From DASYPQ01 sp041488095 (GTDB lineage Bacteria > Planctomycetota > UBA1135 > GCA-002686595), in assembly GCA_041488095.1 (NCBI GenBank), contig JBGPOP010000005.1, positions 62,001-126,000 of the forward strand: 64,000 nt of DNA, written 5' to 3'. Positions within the stretch are counted from its first letter, which is position 1. Each line of letters begins with the position of its first letter. The notes under the pieces are model-generated. The model was not told where the DNA came from. It saw only the letters and a program-made list of their open reading frames with translations, and made no database searches. Both the position numbers and the translations under genes were made by a program. Positions 9,501 through 17,247 of this stretch are shown one piece after another.

Positions 9501-9671
9501 AAGGCGCTCGCGCAGCGCGCCCCCGACCTCGGAGACCGGCGTGCGGGAGAGATCGAGCGACGACCGCGGTACGCGTTGCAGGACGCGCGCGGAGGCGAGG
9601 ACCGCGGCCATGGAGAGCGCGCCGACGAGGGCGGAGAGCGTGCGGTTCCTCGCGCTCACGGTCGAGCTCAC
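6528..9671 (-). CDS. double-length GldG-like ABC-associated protein
   Basis: 1047 residues. The GTG start at 9671 overlaps the permease stop (GTGA). It begins with a membrane anchor (about residues 10-25), then a large extracytoplasmic domain of GldG type opening with RSSLDLSRTPVSEV. Two membrane segments follow near residues 470-520. A second copy of the same kind of domain then starts with ARLSLDLTREGLNGLAPE (about residue 520). A final membrane helix with a basic tail (RTRRRARP) ends the protein. Single GldG-family proteins are roughly half this length, so this looks like an internal duplication or fusion of two GldG-like units. It presumably works with the neighbouring permease and ATPase; the substrate is unknown. 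Confidence 0.82.
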   Translation of the reverse strand: MSSTVSARNRTLSALVGALSMAAVLASARVLQRVPRSSLDLSRTPVSEVGGALRERLARLDSDLLLTYAASPEASMPSELRGVAVEVVSLLRSIEEAGGGRVRIQIVDPTSDPDLPGYLAGIGLAPFRARSLEIDSAVERSVWSSLRIAYGAHGAAAIRAVTPAVSRGLQALLVAHLDRLESPRRPRVALSAPPAFGALRRALRSRAELLECDFDKVPRIPEEADLFWWIDPESARAEHQAALRDFLERGRSAVVAGSALRAEFVRTGTAPAVRFARTPFPSEWLREFGLAPVEGIALEAGGQKASPLLRSIGSDQDFRALAGQPNGSLLFAAPTAFEPDGARLTDLGLSMSALASSSGITRVRPWQAEPILEADLAEAGAGARAPRLPLLALLSPDDPWRGSLVFAASSSPFSDEYLHQPAFAHEALLSILVASLASPERLAIESAAVRGAPGLPDLSRAQRNVLRAAITISMPLLFGLLGLARALGRSRTLRFPAGLILRAAALAAVALLVARFAPARLSLDLTREGLNGLAPEMRAILTSLVSEDRPARLEMVFSPDGDLPQPMRPCARRARELARTLAAAAPGLEVEHVRPSDAARLAREGVLPLDTVSAGTEAGARRQIFASMLLSARGRTEILSFPDPASFEHLEFRLASALERLTGGRKAKIAFASGAQRLSPAEALEYQRKGLFAPGEGDVFGEARVLLEAHDFAVTELDPQKPEPPEGTDVLVCLQPRRDAAPLIAAAARHLSRGGGVLLAAQHFAVRSRRTQASGLALALWPQPQFADVDRLYFPKIGIDLVREVLFDELHGDAEVATQVERGPGRFEVLRERAVSPLFVRAVPAGFDAASPVARGISELLLECPSRLRWDGALLAGEGISARPLFSTSERAWSLDWKGGDLPPEVLRGPPAGAYLGRQPLAALFEGRFPPPAIDPQLAAASKEGDEKGGTAAGRLLFLGCSEMFRDGELSAPGRDHAQLLLNSVAALALSPELAELLARRSAPQGLDLVRPRERILWRILVVGAGPTAVLLLGLWRTRRRARPAAV

Positions 9672-10435
9672 TGGCGACTCTTCGTCACGGCCGCCGTGTT
9701 CCAGGCGAGCATCAGCGCCGAGAGCCCGGCGAAGTAGACCAGGCCCGGAATCCCGACGACGCCGCGCGCGAAGGCCTGGTAGCGCGGCAGCGCCGAGACC
9801 CACTCGGATAGGTGCGTGCCGGCCTCGAGAGAAGGCGCGAGCCCGTCGAGGACGGCGACGACGCGCTCCTCGCCGCTCGCGACGAGGAAGGCGCACGCGA
9901 GCGCGGTCGCGAGGAAGGCGACGATCTGGTCGGCGGTGAGGCCGGAGAGGAGCTGCCCGATCGCAAGGAACAGCGCACCGAGCAGCGCCGCGCCGAGGTA
10001 ACCCGCCAGGATCGGTCCCGGGTCGGGACGGCCGAGAGCGAAGAGCAGGAGCGGGATCGGGAGAGTGCCCGCGAGGAAGACGCCGTAGAGCGCGAGCGCG
10101 GCCAGGTACTTGCCGAGGACGACCTGCGCGGGCCTGAGCGGCAGCGTCATCCACAGCTCGAAGGTCCGCTGCTTCCGGTCTTCCGCCCACAGGCGCATGG
10201 CGATCGCCGGGGCAAAGAGCACGAGCACGAGCGGAAGCCGCTGGAAGAAGGGGGCCATGTCGAGCTTCCCGAGGACGAAGAACTCGTTCATGAACATCGC
10301 GCCGACCGCGAGCAGCCCGGCGACGAGGGCGACGTAGGCGATCGCGCCGTCGAACCAGGCCGAGAGCTCGCGGCCGAGGACGAGGCGGACGCCCTGGAGG
10401 AAGGAGACCTCGGAGAGGACGGGGCGTTCGCTCAC
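9668..10435 (-). CDS. ABC-2 type permease (GldF-like)
   Basis: A 255-aa integral membrane protein with about six predicted helices, arranged as in ABC-2/GldF permeases. The segment RKQRTFELWMTLPLRPAQVVLGK is the characteristic cytoplasmic loop (ELLxTLPvs-like) before the third helix. It should form the transmembrane part of an exporter-type ABC complex with the ATPase encoded 7 nt upstream and the GldG-like protein whose start overlaps its stop. Gliding-motility systems use such a trio, but so do non-gliding bacteria, so motility is not implied. Confidence 0.86.
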   Translation of the reverse strand: MSERPVLSEVSFLQGVRLVLGRELSAWFDGAIAYVALVAGLLAVGAMFMNEFFVLGKLDMAPFFQRLPLVLVLFAPAIAMRLWAEDRKQRTFELWMTLPLRPAQVVLGKYLAALALYGVFLAGTLPIPLLLFALGRPDPGPILAGYLGAALLGALFLAIGQLLSGLTADQIVAFLATALACAFLVASGEERVVAVLDGLAPSLEAGTHLSEWVSALPRYQAFARGVVGIPGLVYFAGLSALMLAWNTAAVTKSRQ

Positions 10436-10442
10436 AGGGCGG

Positions 10443-11219
10443 TCACGAGGCGCTCGCGGGCTGCGCGGTCGGAGCGCCCTTCACTCTAGCGGCGGTGACG
10501 CACGTGCGCACGGCGGCGAGCACGAGGTCTTCGAGGGTCGTGCCCTCGTGCCTGGCCCGCGCGGAGAGCTGCGACGTGCTCTCGTCGAGGACGATGCGGC
10601 CCGCGTGCATCGCGATCGTGCGCGTGGAGATCGAGGCGACCTCCGCGAGGACGTGGCTCGAGAAGAGGATCGCGCGTCCCGAGGAGAGCTCGAGGGCCAG
10701 GTCGCGGAAGGCGACCACCTGAAGGGGATCGAGCCCGTGCGTCGGCTCGTCGAGCAGGAGCACGGGCGGATCGTGGATCAGGGCGGCGGCGAGTCCGAGG
10801 CGCTGGCGGAAGCCCTTGGAGCACTCGCGGATGCGCTTGGAAGCGATCTCGGCCACGCCGCAGCGCTCGAGGACGAAGGTCTTGCGCTCGGCCAGCCGCG
10901 GACCTTCGAGGCCGCGGACGCGGGCGACGAACTCGAGGAACTCCAGGGCGCGCATCGACTCGAACATCGGATTGTGCTCGGCCAGGTAGCCGATCTGCCT
11001 GCGCACCGCGAGCGGCTCGCGCGCGGCGTCGCAGCCGCAGATCTCGATCGTGCCCGCATCGGGGGCGAGGTAGGTCGCGAGCATCCGCAGGAGCGTCGAC
11101 TTCCCCGCGCCGTTCGCGCCGAGCAGCCCGACGATCTCGCCCGGAGCGATCGAGAAGCTCGCCGAATCGACGGCCAGAGCGGATCCGTAGCGCCGCGTCA
11201 CTCCTTCCGCACGGATCAT
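10443..11219 (-). CDS. ABC transporter ATP-binding protein (GldA-like)
   Basis: A 258-aa ATPase. The Walker A is GANGAGKST (about residues 34-42), the signature is a degenerate CSKGFRQRLGLA, the Walker B is VLLLDEPTHGLDP, and the H-loop is SSHVL. The Q-loop region reads IGYLAEHNPMFESM, typical of the ABC-2 exporter subfamily. It is the first gene of the ATPase-permease-GldG-DUF4340 set and energises that complex at the inner face of the membrane. Confidence 0.92.
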   Translation of the reverse strand: MIRAEGVTRRYGSALAVDSASFSIAPGEIVGLLGANGAGKSTLLRMLATYLAPDAGTIEICGCDAAREPLAVRRQIGYLAEHNPMFESMRALEFLEFVARVRGLEGPRLAERKTFVLERCGVAEIASKRIRECSKGFRQRLGLAAALIHDPPVLLLDEPTHGLDPLQVVAFRDLALELSSGRAILFSSHVLAEVASISTRTIAMHAGRIVLDESTSQLSARARHEGTTLEDLVLAAVRTCVTAARVKGAPTAQPASAS

Positions 11220-11243
11220 CGCTGCGCGACCGGGAGAGCAGCC

Positions 11244-11528
11244 CTAGCGCGACTGCGCAGCGCCAGCCAGCAGGGCCAGACCTCCGACGCAGAACCAGAT
11301 GATCGTCCCGACCACCACCAGGATGACGCTGATGATCCCGAGAATCTTGCCCGCCTGCGTCATGCCGCGGCCGGCGGGATCCATCAGCCCGGCATTCATG
11401 TCCTTGAGGTCCTGGTGGCCGAGGACCCAGGCGACGATGCCGATGGGCATGCAGCACAGGAGGCCTACGATGCCGAGGATCAGGACCAGGGTGCCGCGGT
11501 GCGGGCGAAGTGCGGTGCCGTCAGTCAT
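11244..11528 (-). CDS. small two-helix membrane protein, DUF4190-like
   Basis: 94 aa. The ATG at 11528 is supported by a GGAGGAGAG Shine-Dalgarno just upstream; longer frames starting further up lack this. There are two hydrophobic stretches (about residues 13-33 and 62-90). They are separated by the hydrophilic segment GHQDLKDMNAGLMDPAGRGMTQAGKILG, typical of DUF4190 proteins. The function is unknown. It is 24 nt upstream of the ABC ATPase on the same strand, so it may be cotranscribed with the gliding-type ABC genes. Confidence 0.8.
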   Translation of the reverse strand: MTDGTALRPHRGTLVLILGIVGLLCCMPIGIVAWVLGHQDLKDMNAGLMDPAGRGMTQAGKILGIISVILVVVGTIIWFCVGGLALLAGAAQSR

Positions 11529-11602
11529 CGGACTCTCTCCTCCAGGGGAAGCGGTGCGGGCCAGGGTCCCGGCGCGGAACCGGCCCGAGCGTGGTGCAGA
11601 GC

Positions 11603-12616
11603 CTACGTCGCGCGGGTGGGTGCATTCAACGCTGCGCTCTCCCGACCAAGGTGACAGGCATCGAGGCGGGCCGAGCCTGATCCCTCTCCCGTCCGCGGCG
11701 AGAGCGCGGGCGCCTCGATCCGGCATCGATCGCCCGGCACCCTCTCGCGCTCGGGGCATCGCGGGTGGAAGGGGCACCCGCTCGGGGGATGCAGTGGAGA
11801 GGGCGGATCGCCGGCGAGCACGATCCGCTCGCGCGCGGCTTCGATCTCCGGATCGGGGATCGGGACCGCCGAGAGCAGCGCGCGCGTGTAGGGGTGGTGC
11901 GGGTCGGCGAAGAGCGTCTCGGCCGGTGCCGTCTCGACGATCCGGCCGAGGTACAGGACCAGGACCTCGCGGCAGATCTCGCGCACGACGGCGAGGTCGT
12001 GGGAGATGAACAGGATCGCGAGGCCGAGGCGCTGCTGGAGCTCCCTCAGCAGCTCGAGGATCTGCGCCTGCACCCGCGTGTCCAGCGCGCTCGTGGGCTC
12101 GTCGCAGACGAGGACCTCGGGCGCGAGCGCGAGAGCGCGCGCGATCGCGACGCGCTGGCGCTGGCCTCCCGACAGCTCGTGGGGATGGCGCTGGGCGTGC
12201 TCCGCGGCCAGTCCCACCGACTCGAGCAGGCCGAGCGCGCGCACCCGCCGCTCCCGCCGCGAGCCGATCCCGTGGATCGCGAGCGGCTCGGCGACGATCG
12301 AGGCGGTCTCCTGCCGCGGGTCGAGCGATCCGCCCGGGTCCTGGAACACCATCTGGATCCGCTTTCGATGGGGCCGCCAGCCGCGGTGGGTGAGCCCCGC
12401 GAGCTCCACGCCGGCCAGCCGCATCGACCCCGACGTCGGCCGCTCCAGGCCCGCCAGGCAGCGAGCGACGGTCGTCTTGCCGCAGCCCGACTCGCCGACG
12501 AGGCCGAGCGTCGCGCCGCGCTCCAGGTCGAAGGAGACTCCGTCGAGCGCCCGCAGATCGCCCCGGCGCGTCGCGAAGCGCTTCGTGAGCCCGCGGACCT
12601 CCAGCAGCGCGCTCAC
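11603..12616 (-). CDS. oppF: oligopeptide/dipeptide ABC transporter ATPase, OppF/DppF type
   Basis: 337 aa. Walker [11 protein letters not shown]-loop VFQDPGGSLDPR, signature LSGGQRQR, Walker [13 protein letters not shown] and switch His in FISHDLAVV are all present. The C-terminal oligopeptide-transporter extension carries the Cys motif GCPFHPRCP followed by C (in DRCRIE) and C (in DACH), as seen in Opp/Dpp ATPases with an iron-sulfur or zinc site. The ATG overlaps the preceding ATPase stop (ATGA). It is the last gene of the minus-strand oppABCDF operon. Confidence 0.93.
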   Translation of the reverse strand: MSALLEVRGLTKRFATRRGDLRALDGVSFDLERGATLGLVGESGCGKTTVARCLAGLERPTSGSMRLAGVELAGLTHRGWRPHRKRIQMVFQDPGGSLDPRQETASIVAEPLAIHGIGSRRERRVRALGLLESVGLAAEHAQRHPHELSGGQRQRVAIARALALAPEVLVCDEPTSALDTRVQAQILELLRELQQRLGLAILFISHDLAVVREICREVLVLYLGRIVETAPAETLFADPHHPYTRALLSAVPIPDPEIEAARERIVLAGDPPSPLHPPSGCPFHPRCPERERVPGDRCRIEAPALSPRTGEGSGSARLDACHLGRESAALNAPTRAT

Positions 12617-13419
12617 CGTCCGCCTCCTCGCCGGATGCCGAGGGGCGTGCTCGCGAGCAGCTCGCGCGTGTGCTCGTGGCGGGGCGCGCGGAACAGATCC
12701 CGGACCCCGGCCTCCTCGACGATCCGGCCGGATCTCATCACCAGCGCGCGGTCGGCCGCCGTCGCGACCACGCCGAGCGAGTGGGTGATGAGCAGGATCG
12801 CCGTGCCACGGCGGGCCTGGAGGGAGGCGAGCAGGTCGAGGACCTGCGCCTGCACGGTCGCGTCGAGCGCGCTCGTCGGCTCGTCGGCGACGAGGAGCCG
12901 GGGCGAGAGGAGCAGCGCCATCGCGATCGTCGCGCGCTGGCGCATGCCGCCCGAGAGCTCGTGGGGGAAGGCATCCAGGCGCGCCTCGGGCTCGGCGATC
13001 CCGACCTCCCCGAGCGCGGCGGCCGCCGCGCGCCGCGCCTCGCGCGGAGAAGCTCCGCGGTGCACCTCGAGGACCTCCCCGATCTGCTCGCCGATCGTGA
13101 GCCAGGGACAGAGCGACGCCGACGGGTCCTGGAAGACCATCGCGATCGCGGTCCCGCGCAGGGTGCGGAGCTCCCGCTCGCTCATCCGCGAGAGGTCCTG
13201 GCCGGAGAGGCGCAACGTGCGCGCCTCGACGACACCGGGCGGGCAGGGGACGAGACGGGGGATCGCGAGCGCGAGCGTCGATTTGCCCGAGCCGGACTCG
13301 CCCACGACGGCGAGCGTCTCGCCCTCCTCGAGGTCGAACGAGACGCCGTCGACGGCGCGGACGGTCGCAAGGCGCCCCTCGAAGCGCACGGAGAGGTCGC
13401 GGACCTCGAGCAGGGCCAT
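12613..13419 (-). CDS. oppD: oligopeptide/dipeptide ABC transporter ATPase, OppD/DppD type (short)
   Basis: 268 aa. Walker A GESGSGKST, Q-loop VFQDPSASL, signature LSGGMRQR, Walker [13 protein letters not shown] and LITHSLGVV are all present. The usual ~60-residue C-terminal oligopeptide extension with its Cys cluster is missing; the protein stops soon after LLASTPLG. The partner OppF has the extension, so the heterodimer would carry it on one side only. One base separates the oppC stop from the ATG. Confidence 0.92.
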   Translation of the reverse strand: MALLEVRDLSVRFEGRLATVRAVDGVSFDLEEGETLAVVGESGSGKSTLALAIPRLVPCPPGVVEARTLRLSGQDLSRMSERELRTLRGTAIAMVFQDPSASLCPWLTIGEQIGEVLEVHRGASPREARRAAAAALGEVGIAEPEARLDAFPHELSGGMRQRATIAMALLLSPRLLVADEPTSALDATVQAQVLDLLASLQARRGTAILLITHSLGVVATAADRALVMRSGRIVEEAGVRDLFRAPRHEHTRELLASTPLGIRRGGGR

Positions 13420-13420
13420 C

Positions 13421-14422
13421 TCAGCGGTTCCCCGGATGTCGCGGATCGAGGGCGTCGCGCAGTCCGTCTCCGACCACGTTGAGCGCGAAGAGCACCGACC
13501 CCATCGCCGCCGCGGGCGCGGCGACGAGCCACCACGCGATGCGGATCGGGTTGATCGCCTCGGTCCCGTCGGCGGCGAGGATGCCCCAGCTCACCTTGGG
13601 CGGCTCGATGCCGAGGCCCAGGAACGAGAGGAACGCCTCGAACAGCATGACCGAGGGGATCGTGAGCGTCAGGCACACGACCACGACGCCCATCACGTTC
13701 GGCAGCACGTGGACGAGGAGGATCCTCGGGCCCGAGGCGCCGGCGACCCGCGCGGCCTCGACGAAAGCGGACTTGCGCAGCGCGAGCACCTGTCCGCGGA
13801 CGAGACGCGCCATCGTCAGCCAGGACACGGCTCCGATGACGAGGTAGAAGACGACCTCGCGGTCGATGCCGAAGCGCTCGGCGAGCTCGGCGCGGTACTC
13901 GCCGACGATCCCGATCAGGAAGATGACGAGGAAGATGAAGGGCAGCGATTGCAGCGCGTCCACGGCCCGCATCATCCAGTTGTCGACCCGGCCTCCGGCG
14001 AGACCGGCCACCGCTCCCCACGTCACACCGAGGACGAGGCTCGCGAAGGTCGCCGCGATGGCGGCGAGGATCGAGGTGCGGCTGCCCCAGACCACGCGCG
14101 AGAGGAGATCGCGTCCCTTGGCGTCCGTGCCGAGCCAGGGAGCGGTCTGCAGGTCGCCGAAGAGATCCTGGCGCAGCTCGTCCAGTCGCGCGTCGATCCA
14201 CGACAGGTCCCGGTCGTCGGGGCGGAACCCGTGGCGGAAAGTCTCGCGCCACGGCGCGACCGGAGCCTCGGGTTCCTCCTGCAGTGCGATCGCCACCGGG
14301 GAAGGCAGCGGCAGGAGCGGTGCGGAGAGGCTCGCGAGGAGCACGAGGCCGAGGAACACGAGGCAGGTCCACGCAGCGCGGTCGTGGCGCAGGTGCCGCC
14401 AGGCCTGTCCGCCCGCGATCAC
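13421..14422 (-). CDS. oppC: oligopeptide/dipeptide ABC transporter permease, OppC type
   Basis: 333 aa. The GTG at 14422 overlaps the oppB stop (GTGA). The N-terminal helix (about residues 14-35) is followed by a periplasmic stretch and then LGTDAKGRDLLSRV, the hallmark of OppC/DppC proteins. The EAA loop reads EAARVAGASGPRILLVHVLPNVMG. The remaining helices give the six-span core. It forms the membrane channel with OppB. Confidence 0.93.
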   Translation of the reverse strand: MIAGGQAWRHLRHDRAAWTCLVFLGLVLLASLSAPLLPLPSPVAIALQEEPEAPVAPWRETFRHGFRPDDRDLSWIDARLDELRQDLFGDLQTAPWLGTDAKGRDLLSRVVWGSRTSILAAIAATFASLVLGVTWGAVAGLAGGRVDNWMMRAVDALQSLPFIFLVIFLIGIVGEYRAELAERFGIDREVVFYLVIGAVSWLTMARLVRGQVLALRKSAFVEAARVAGASGPRILLVHVLPNVMGVVVVCLTLTIPSVMLFEAFLSFLGLGIEPPKVSWGILAADGTEAINPIRIAWWLVAAPAAAMGSVLFALNVVGDGLRDALDPRHPGNR

Positions 14423-15405
14423 GCCGCCTCCGTCTCGATGCGCGGGTCGAGCAGCCGGTAGGCGACGTCGACCAGGCTGTTCAGGGCGTAGACCAGCGCG
14501 CAGTAGACGATCGTCACGCCCATCGCCAGGGTGTAGTCGCGGTTCAACGCGCTGTTGACGAAGTGCGAGCCCGCCCCGGGGATCGCGAAGATCCGCTCGA
14601 TCACGAGGCTCCCCGTCAGCACGCCCGCCGCTGCCGGACCGAGGTAGCTCGCGACCGGGAGCAAGGCCCCGGGGAGCGCGTGCCGCAGGATCACGAGCCT
14701 CTCGGGCAGTCCCTTCGCACGCGCCGCGCGCACGAAGTCCTGCGAGAGCGTCTCGAGCATCCCGGTCCGGGCGAGGCGCGCCACGTGCGCCGCGACGGGC
14801 GCTCCCAGCGCGAGCGCGGGCAGGACGAGGTGCCTCCACGATCCCCACCCCGCGACGGGGAGGAGCGGGACGAGGAAGGCGAGGAGGATCACGAGCACGC
14901 TCGCGACCACGAAGTTCGGCAGCGCGACGAAGGCGGTGGCGAGCAGGCGCACGGCGAAGTCGAGCCTCGTCCCGCGCCGCACCGCCGAGAGCACGCCCGC
15001 CGCGAGGCCGAGGAGCACCGCCCACAGCAGCGCGAACGTGCCCAGCGCGAGCGAGATCGGCAGCGATTGGGAGAGCAGGTCGCCGACGGTCTGGTCGCGG
15101 TAGCGCAGCGAAGGCCCGAAGTCGCCGGCGAGCACGCCGCCGAAGGCGCGCGAGCCGTCGCCGCCGAGCGCGACCGCGCCGCGCTCGTCGAGGTTCAGCG
15201 GGCCGACGTACTGGAGGAATTGCTTCCAGGCCGGCCAATCGAGGTGGTAGCGCGAGCGCAGGTTCCGCTCGATCGCCGGGTCGAGGCGGCGTTCGGCGTC
15301 GAACGGGCCTCCGCGCACCGCGCGCATGAGGAAGAACGAGGCCGTGACGACCACCCCCAGGGTGACCGCGAACCCCACCAGCCGTCGCGCCAGGAAGCCG
15401 ATCAC
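14419..15405 (-). CDS. oppB: oligopeptide/dipeptide ABC transporter permease, OppB type
   Basis: 328 aa. The GTG at 15405 overlaps the oppA stop (GTGA). It begins with a helix (FLARRLVGFAVTLGVVV) and has the EAA-loop motif VRAARAKGLPERLVILRHALPG, then the conserved SLVIERIFAIPGAG segment. About six membrane helices are expected. A periplasmic loop of about 90 residues lies between helices 1 and 2, as in other OppB proteins. Confidence 0.93.
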   Translation of the reverse strand: MIGFLARRLVGFAVTLGVVVTASFFLMRAVRGGPFDAERRLDPAIERNLRSRYHLDWPAWKQFLQYVGPLNLDERGAVALGGDGSRAFGGVLAGDFGPSLRYRDQTVGDLLSQSLPISLALGTFALLWAVLLGLAAGVLSAVRRGTRLDFAVRLLATAFVALPNFVVASVLVILLAFLVPLLPVAGWGSWRHLVLPALALGAPVAAHVARLARTGMLETLSQDFVRAARAKGLPERLVILRHALPGALLPVASYLGPAAAGVLTGSLVIERIFAIPGAGSHFVNSALNRDYTLAMGVTIVYCALVYALNSLVDVAYRLLDPRIETEAA

Positions 15406-17090
15406 CGCGCGCGTGTCTTCGCCAGCTCCCCGTCTTCCATCCAGTACCAGTACTTCGGCGGGTGCTCGTCGAGCGCGTTCTCGTAGAAGCCGCCCAGGCG
15501 CGGATCGACGAGGTTCTTCGTCGCGTAGGCGTAGATGGGCAGGATCGGCAGCGCGTCCATCAGGATCTCCTCGGCCTGCGACAGGAGCTGCGAGCGCTCC
15601 GGCTCGAGCGCGCCCGCCGCATGCGCGATCAGGTCGTCGTAGCGCGCGTCGCTCCAGCCCGTGCGGTTGTTCTCGTTCCCGGTGGTGAAGATCTCCAGGA
15701 AGCCGTACGGGTCGGCGTAGTCCGCGATCCAGGACGAACGCGAGACGTCGTAGTCGATCCGCCGCTGCGTGTCCATGAAGACGCGCCACTCCTGGTTCTG
15801 CAGGCGCGCGTGGATCCCGAGGTTCCTTCTCCACGAATCGGCGATCACCTCGGCGACGTCGCGGTGGCTCTCGCGCGTGTTGTACTGGATCTCGATCGGC
15901 GGGAAGACCCTGCCGCCGGGTCCGAAGCCGCACTCCGCGAGCAGGCGCCGCGCCTCCTCCGCGTCGTCCGCGAAGCTCTTGCCGTGGCGCATCGTCCTCC
16001 CGCTCCAGCCCGGAATCCCGGGCGGCACGCAGGCGTGGAGCGGCTGCTCGTTGCAGCGCGTCACCCGGCGCACGATCGCCTCGCGGTCGATCGCGAGCGC
16101 GAGCGCCCGTCTCACGCGCGGATCGTCGAGAGGAGGTCGCTTCACGTTGACGCGGTAGAAGTACGACCCGAGGTAGGGCGCCGAGCGGAAGTCCTCGCGC
16201 CGCGAGAGCCGCGCGGCGAGGTCCGCGGGCTGCTGGTCGATCCAGGCGACCGCGCCGGTCAGGTACAGGTTGAGCACGGTCGAGAGGTGCTCCGCGGCGA
16301 GGGCGTCGATCGTCTCGAAGGCCACGTGCTCCGCGTCCCAGTACCCGTGGTTCTTGGCCAGGCGGATGCGGTCGTTCGCGCGCCGCTCGAGCAGGCGGAA
16401 GGGGCCGTTCGTGACCAGGTTCCCGGGCCGCAGCCACTCGATCTGCCAGGTGTCGGGGTGGCCCGCGCGCATCGCCTCGAGGCTGCGACGGTCGACCGGG
16501 CAGAGTTGGGGGCATGCCAGCAGGTCGAGGAGGCGGGGGAAGGGGTGCTCGAGGACCATCTCGAGCGTCCGCGGGTCCTGGGCGCGGATCGCGACCGTGT
16601 CGAAGCTCCGGCGCGGGGCGCCGCGCTCGTCGACCTCGGTCGCGAACGCACGCGCGCCCGCCACGCAGAAGAGCTGCGAGGCGTATCCGGCGGCCGTGCG
16701 CGGGTCGAGCAGGCGCTCGAAGCTGAAGGCGAAGTCGCCGGCCGTGACCGGATCGCCGTTCGTCCACCGCGCGCCCGAGCGCAGGTGGAAGGTCCACGCG
16801 AGTCCGTCGGGCGAGACCACCCAGCTCTCCGCCATTCCGGGCCGCGGCTCGAGCGTCCGCGGATCCCATACGACGAGCCCCTCGAACAAGGCGCGCACGA
16901 TCCGGCCCTCGGGGATCGCCGTGATCGCGGCCGGGTCGAGCGTCGCGGGCTCGGCGCCGTTGACGAAGGCGCAGTCGGCGAGGGCAAGCCGAGTGCCGCG
17001 GCCGAGCGCCAGGGCGCCCGCGCCGAGGAGGGCGAGGGTCGCAAGGAATGCGATGCGCCGGAGCGTGCGCGATCCGCCGGCTGCGGCCAT
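15402..17090 (-). CDS. oppA: extracellular peptide-binding protein, OppA type (SBP family 5)
   Basis: 562 aa. The start chosen is ATG at 17090, directly before a basic stretch (SRTLRR) and a hydrophobic signal segment (about residues 12-32). The mature protein begins near ADCAFVNGAEPATLDPAAIT, the typical family-5 opening. LRSGARWTNGDPVTAGDFAFSFERLLDP is the family signature. The protein should capture peptides outside the membrane and hand them to OppBC. The initiation codon lies in the loop of a perfect hairpin (see the separate entry), and no good Shine-Dalgarno was found. Confidence 0.9.
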   Translation of the reverse strand: MAAAGGSRTLRRIAFLATLALLGAGALALGRGTRLALADCAFVNGAEPATLDPAAITAIPEGRIVRALFEGLVVWDPRTLEPRPGMAESWVVSPDGLAWTFHLRSGARWTNGDPVTAGDFAFSFERLLDPRTAAGYASQLFCVAGARAFATEVDERGAPRRSFDTVAIRAQDPRTLEMVLEHPFPRLLDLLACPQLCPVDRRSLEAMRAGHPDTWQIEWLRPGNLVTNGPFRLLERRANDRIRLAKNHGYWDAEHVAFETIDALAAEHLSTVLNLYLTGAVAWIDQQPADLAARLSRREDFRSAPYLGSYFYRVNVKRPPLDDPRVRRALALAIDREAIVRRVTRCNEQPLHACVPPGIPGWSGRTMRHGKSFADDAEEARRLLAECGFGPGGRVFPPIEIQYNTRESHRDVAEVIADSWRRNLGIHARLQNQEWRVFMDTQRRIDYDVSRSSWIADYADPYGFLEIFTTGNENNRTGWSDARYDDLIAHAAGALEPERSQLLSQAEEILMDALPILPIYAYATKNLVDPRLGGFYENALDEHPPKYWYWMEDGELAKTRAR

Positions 17091-17110
17091 GAGCCGCAGG
17101 ATAGCTGCGG
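17081..17110 (-). promoter_or_regulatory. mutually exclusive hairpins around the oppA start codon
   Basis: On the minus-strand transcript three arms occur in order: CCGCAG, CTGCGGC and GCCGCAG. The middle arm can pair with the first (6 bp, loop CTATC). It can instead pair with the third (7 bp, loop TCATG), which places the oppA ATG in the loop. The two structures cannot coexist. Pairing is seen directly in the sequence; a regulatory role is inference, because short inverted repeats are common in GC-rich DNA. Confidence 0.4.
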
Positions 17111-17140
17111 GAGACGGAGCGACAAGCGCTCCGGTCGCGC

Positions 17141-17170
17141 TTGACCCGGCGCACGGCGGAGGGCTAGCCT
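17141..17170 (+). promoter_or_regulatory. candidate sigma-70-type promoter for the plus-strand opp operon
   Basis: TTGACC (17141-17146), an 18-nt spacer and TAGCCT (17165-17170) lie about 78 nt before the ATG of the plus-strand binding protein, in the 157-nt divergent region. The -35 is good and the -10 is weak. Nothing comparable was recognised for the minus-strand oppA. Confidence 0.4.
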
Positions 17171-17247
17171 GCCCTTCCGCACCTGCCCGAACACGGGTAT
17201 CCGGGCCGCTCGAGGCGGATAGATCGCGGTGCGGATCCTCGCACGCC

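Noticed and set aside
5958..9737. Very long open frame (over 1200 codons) on the plus strand opposite the GldG-like gene
   Set aside because: The translation is Arg/Glu/Ala-rich without family motifs. The minus-strand frames show clear domains and tight overlaps. It is an effect of high GC in the third codon position.
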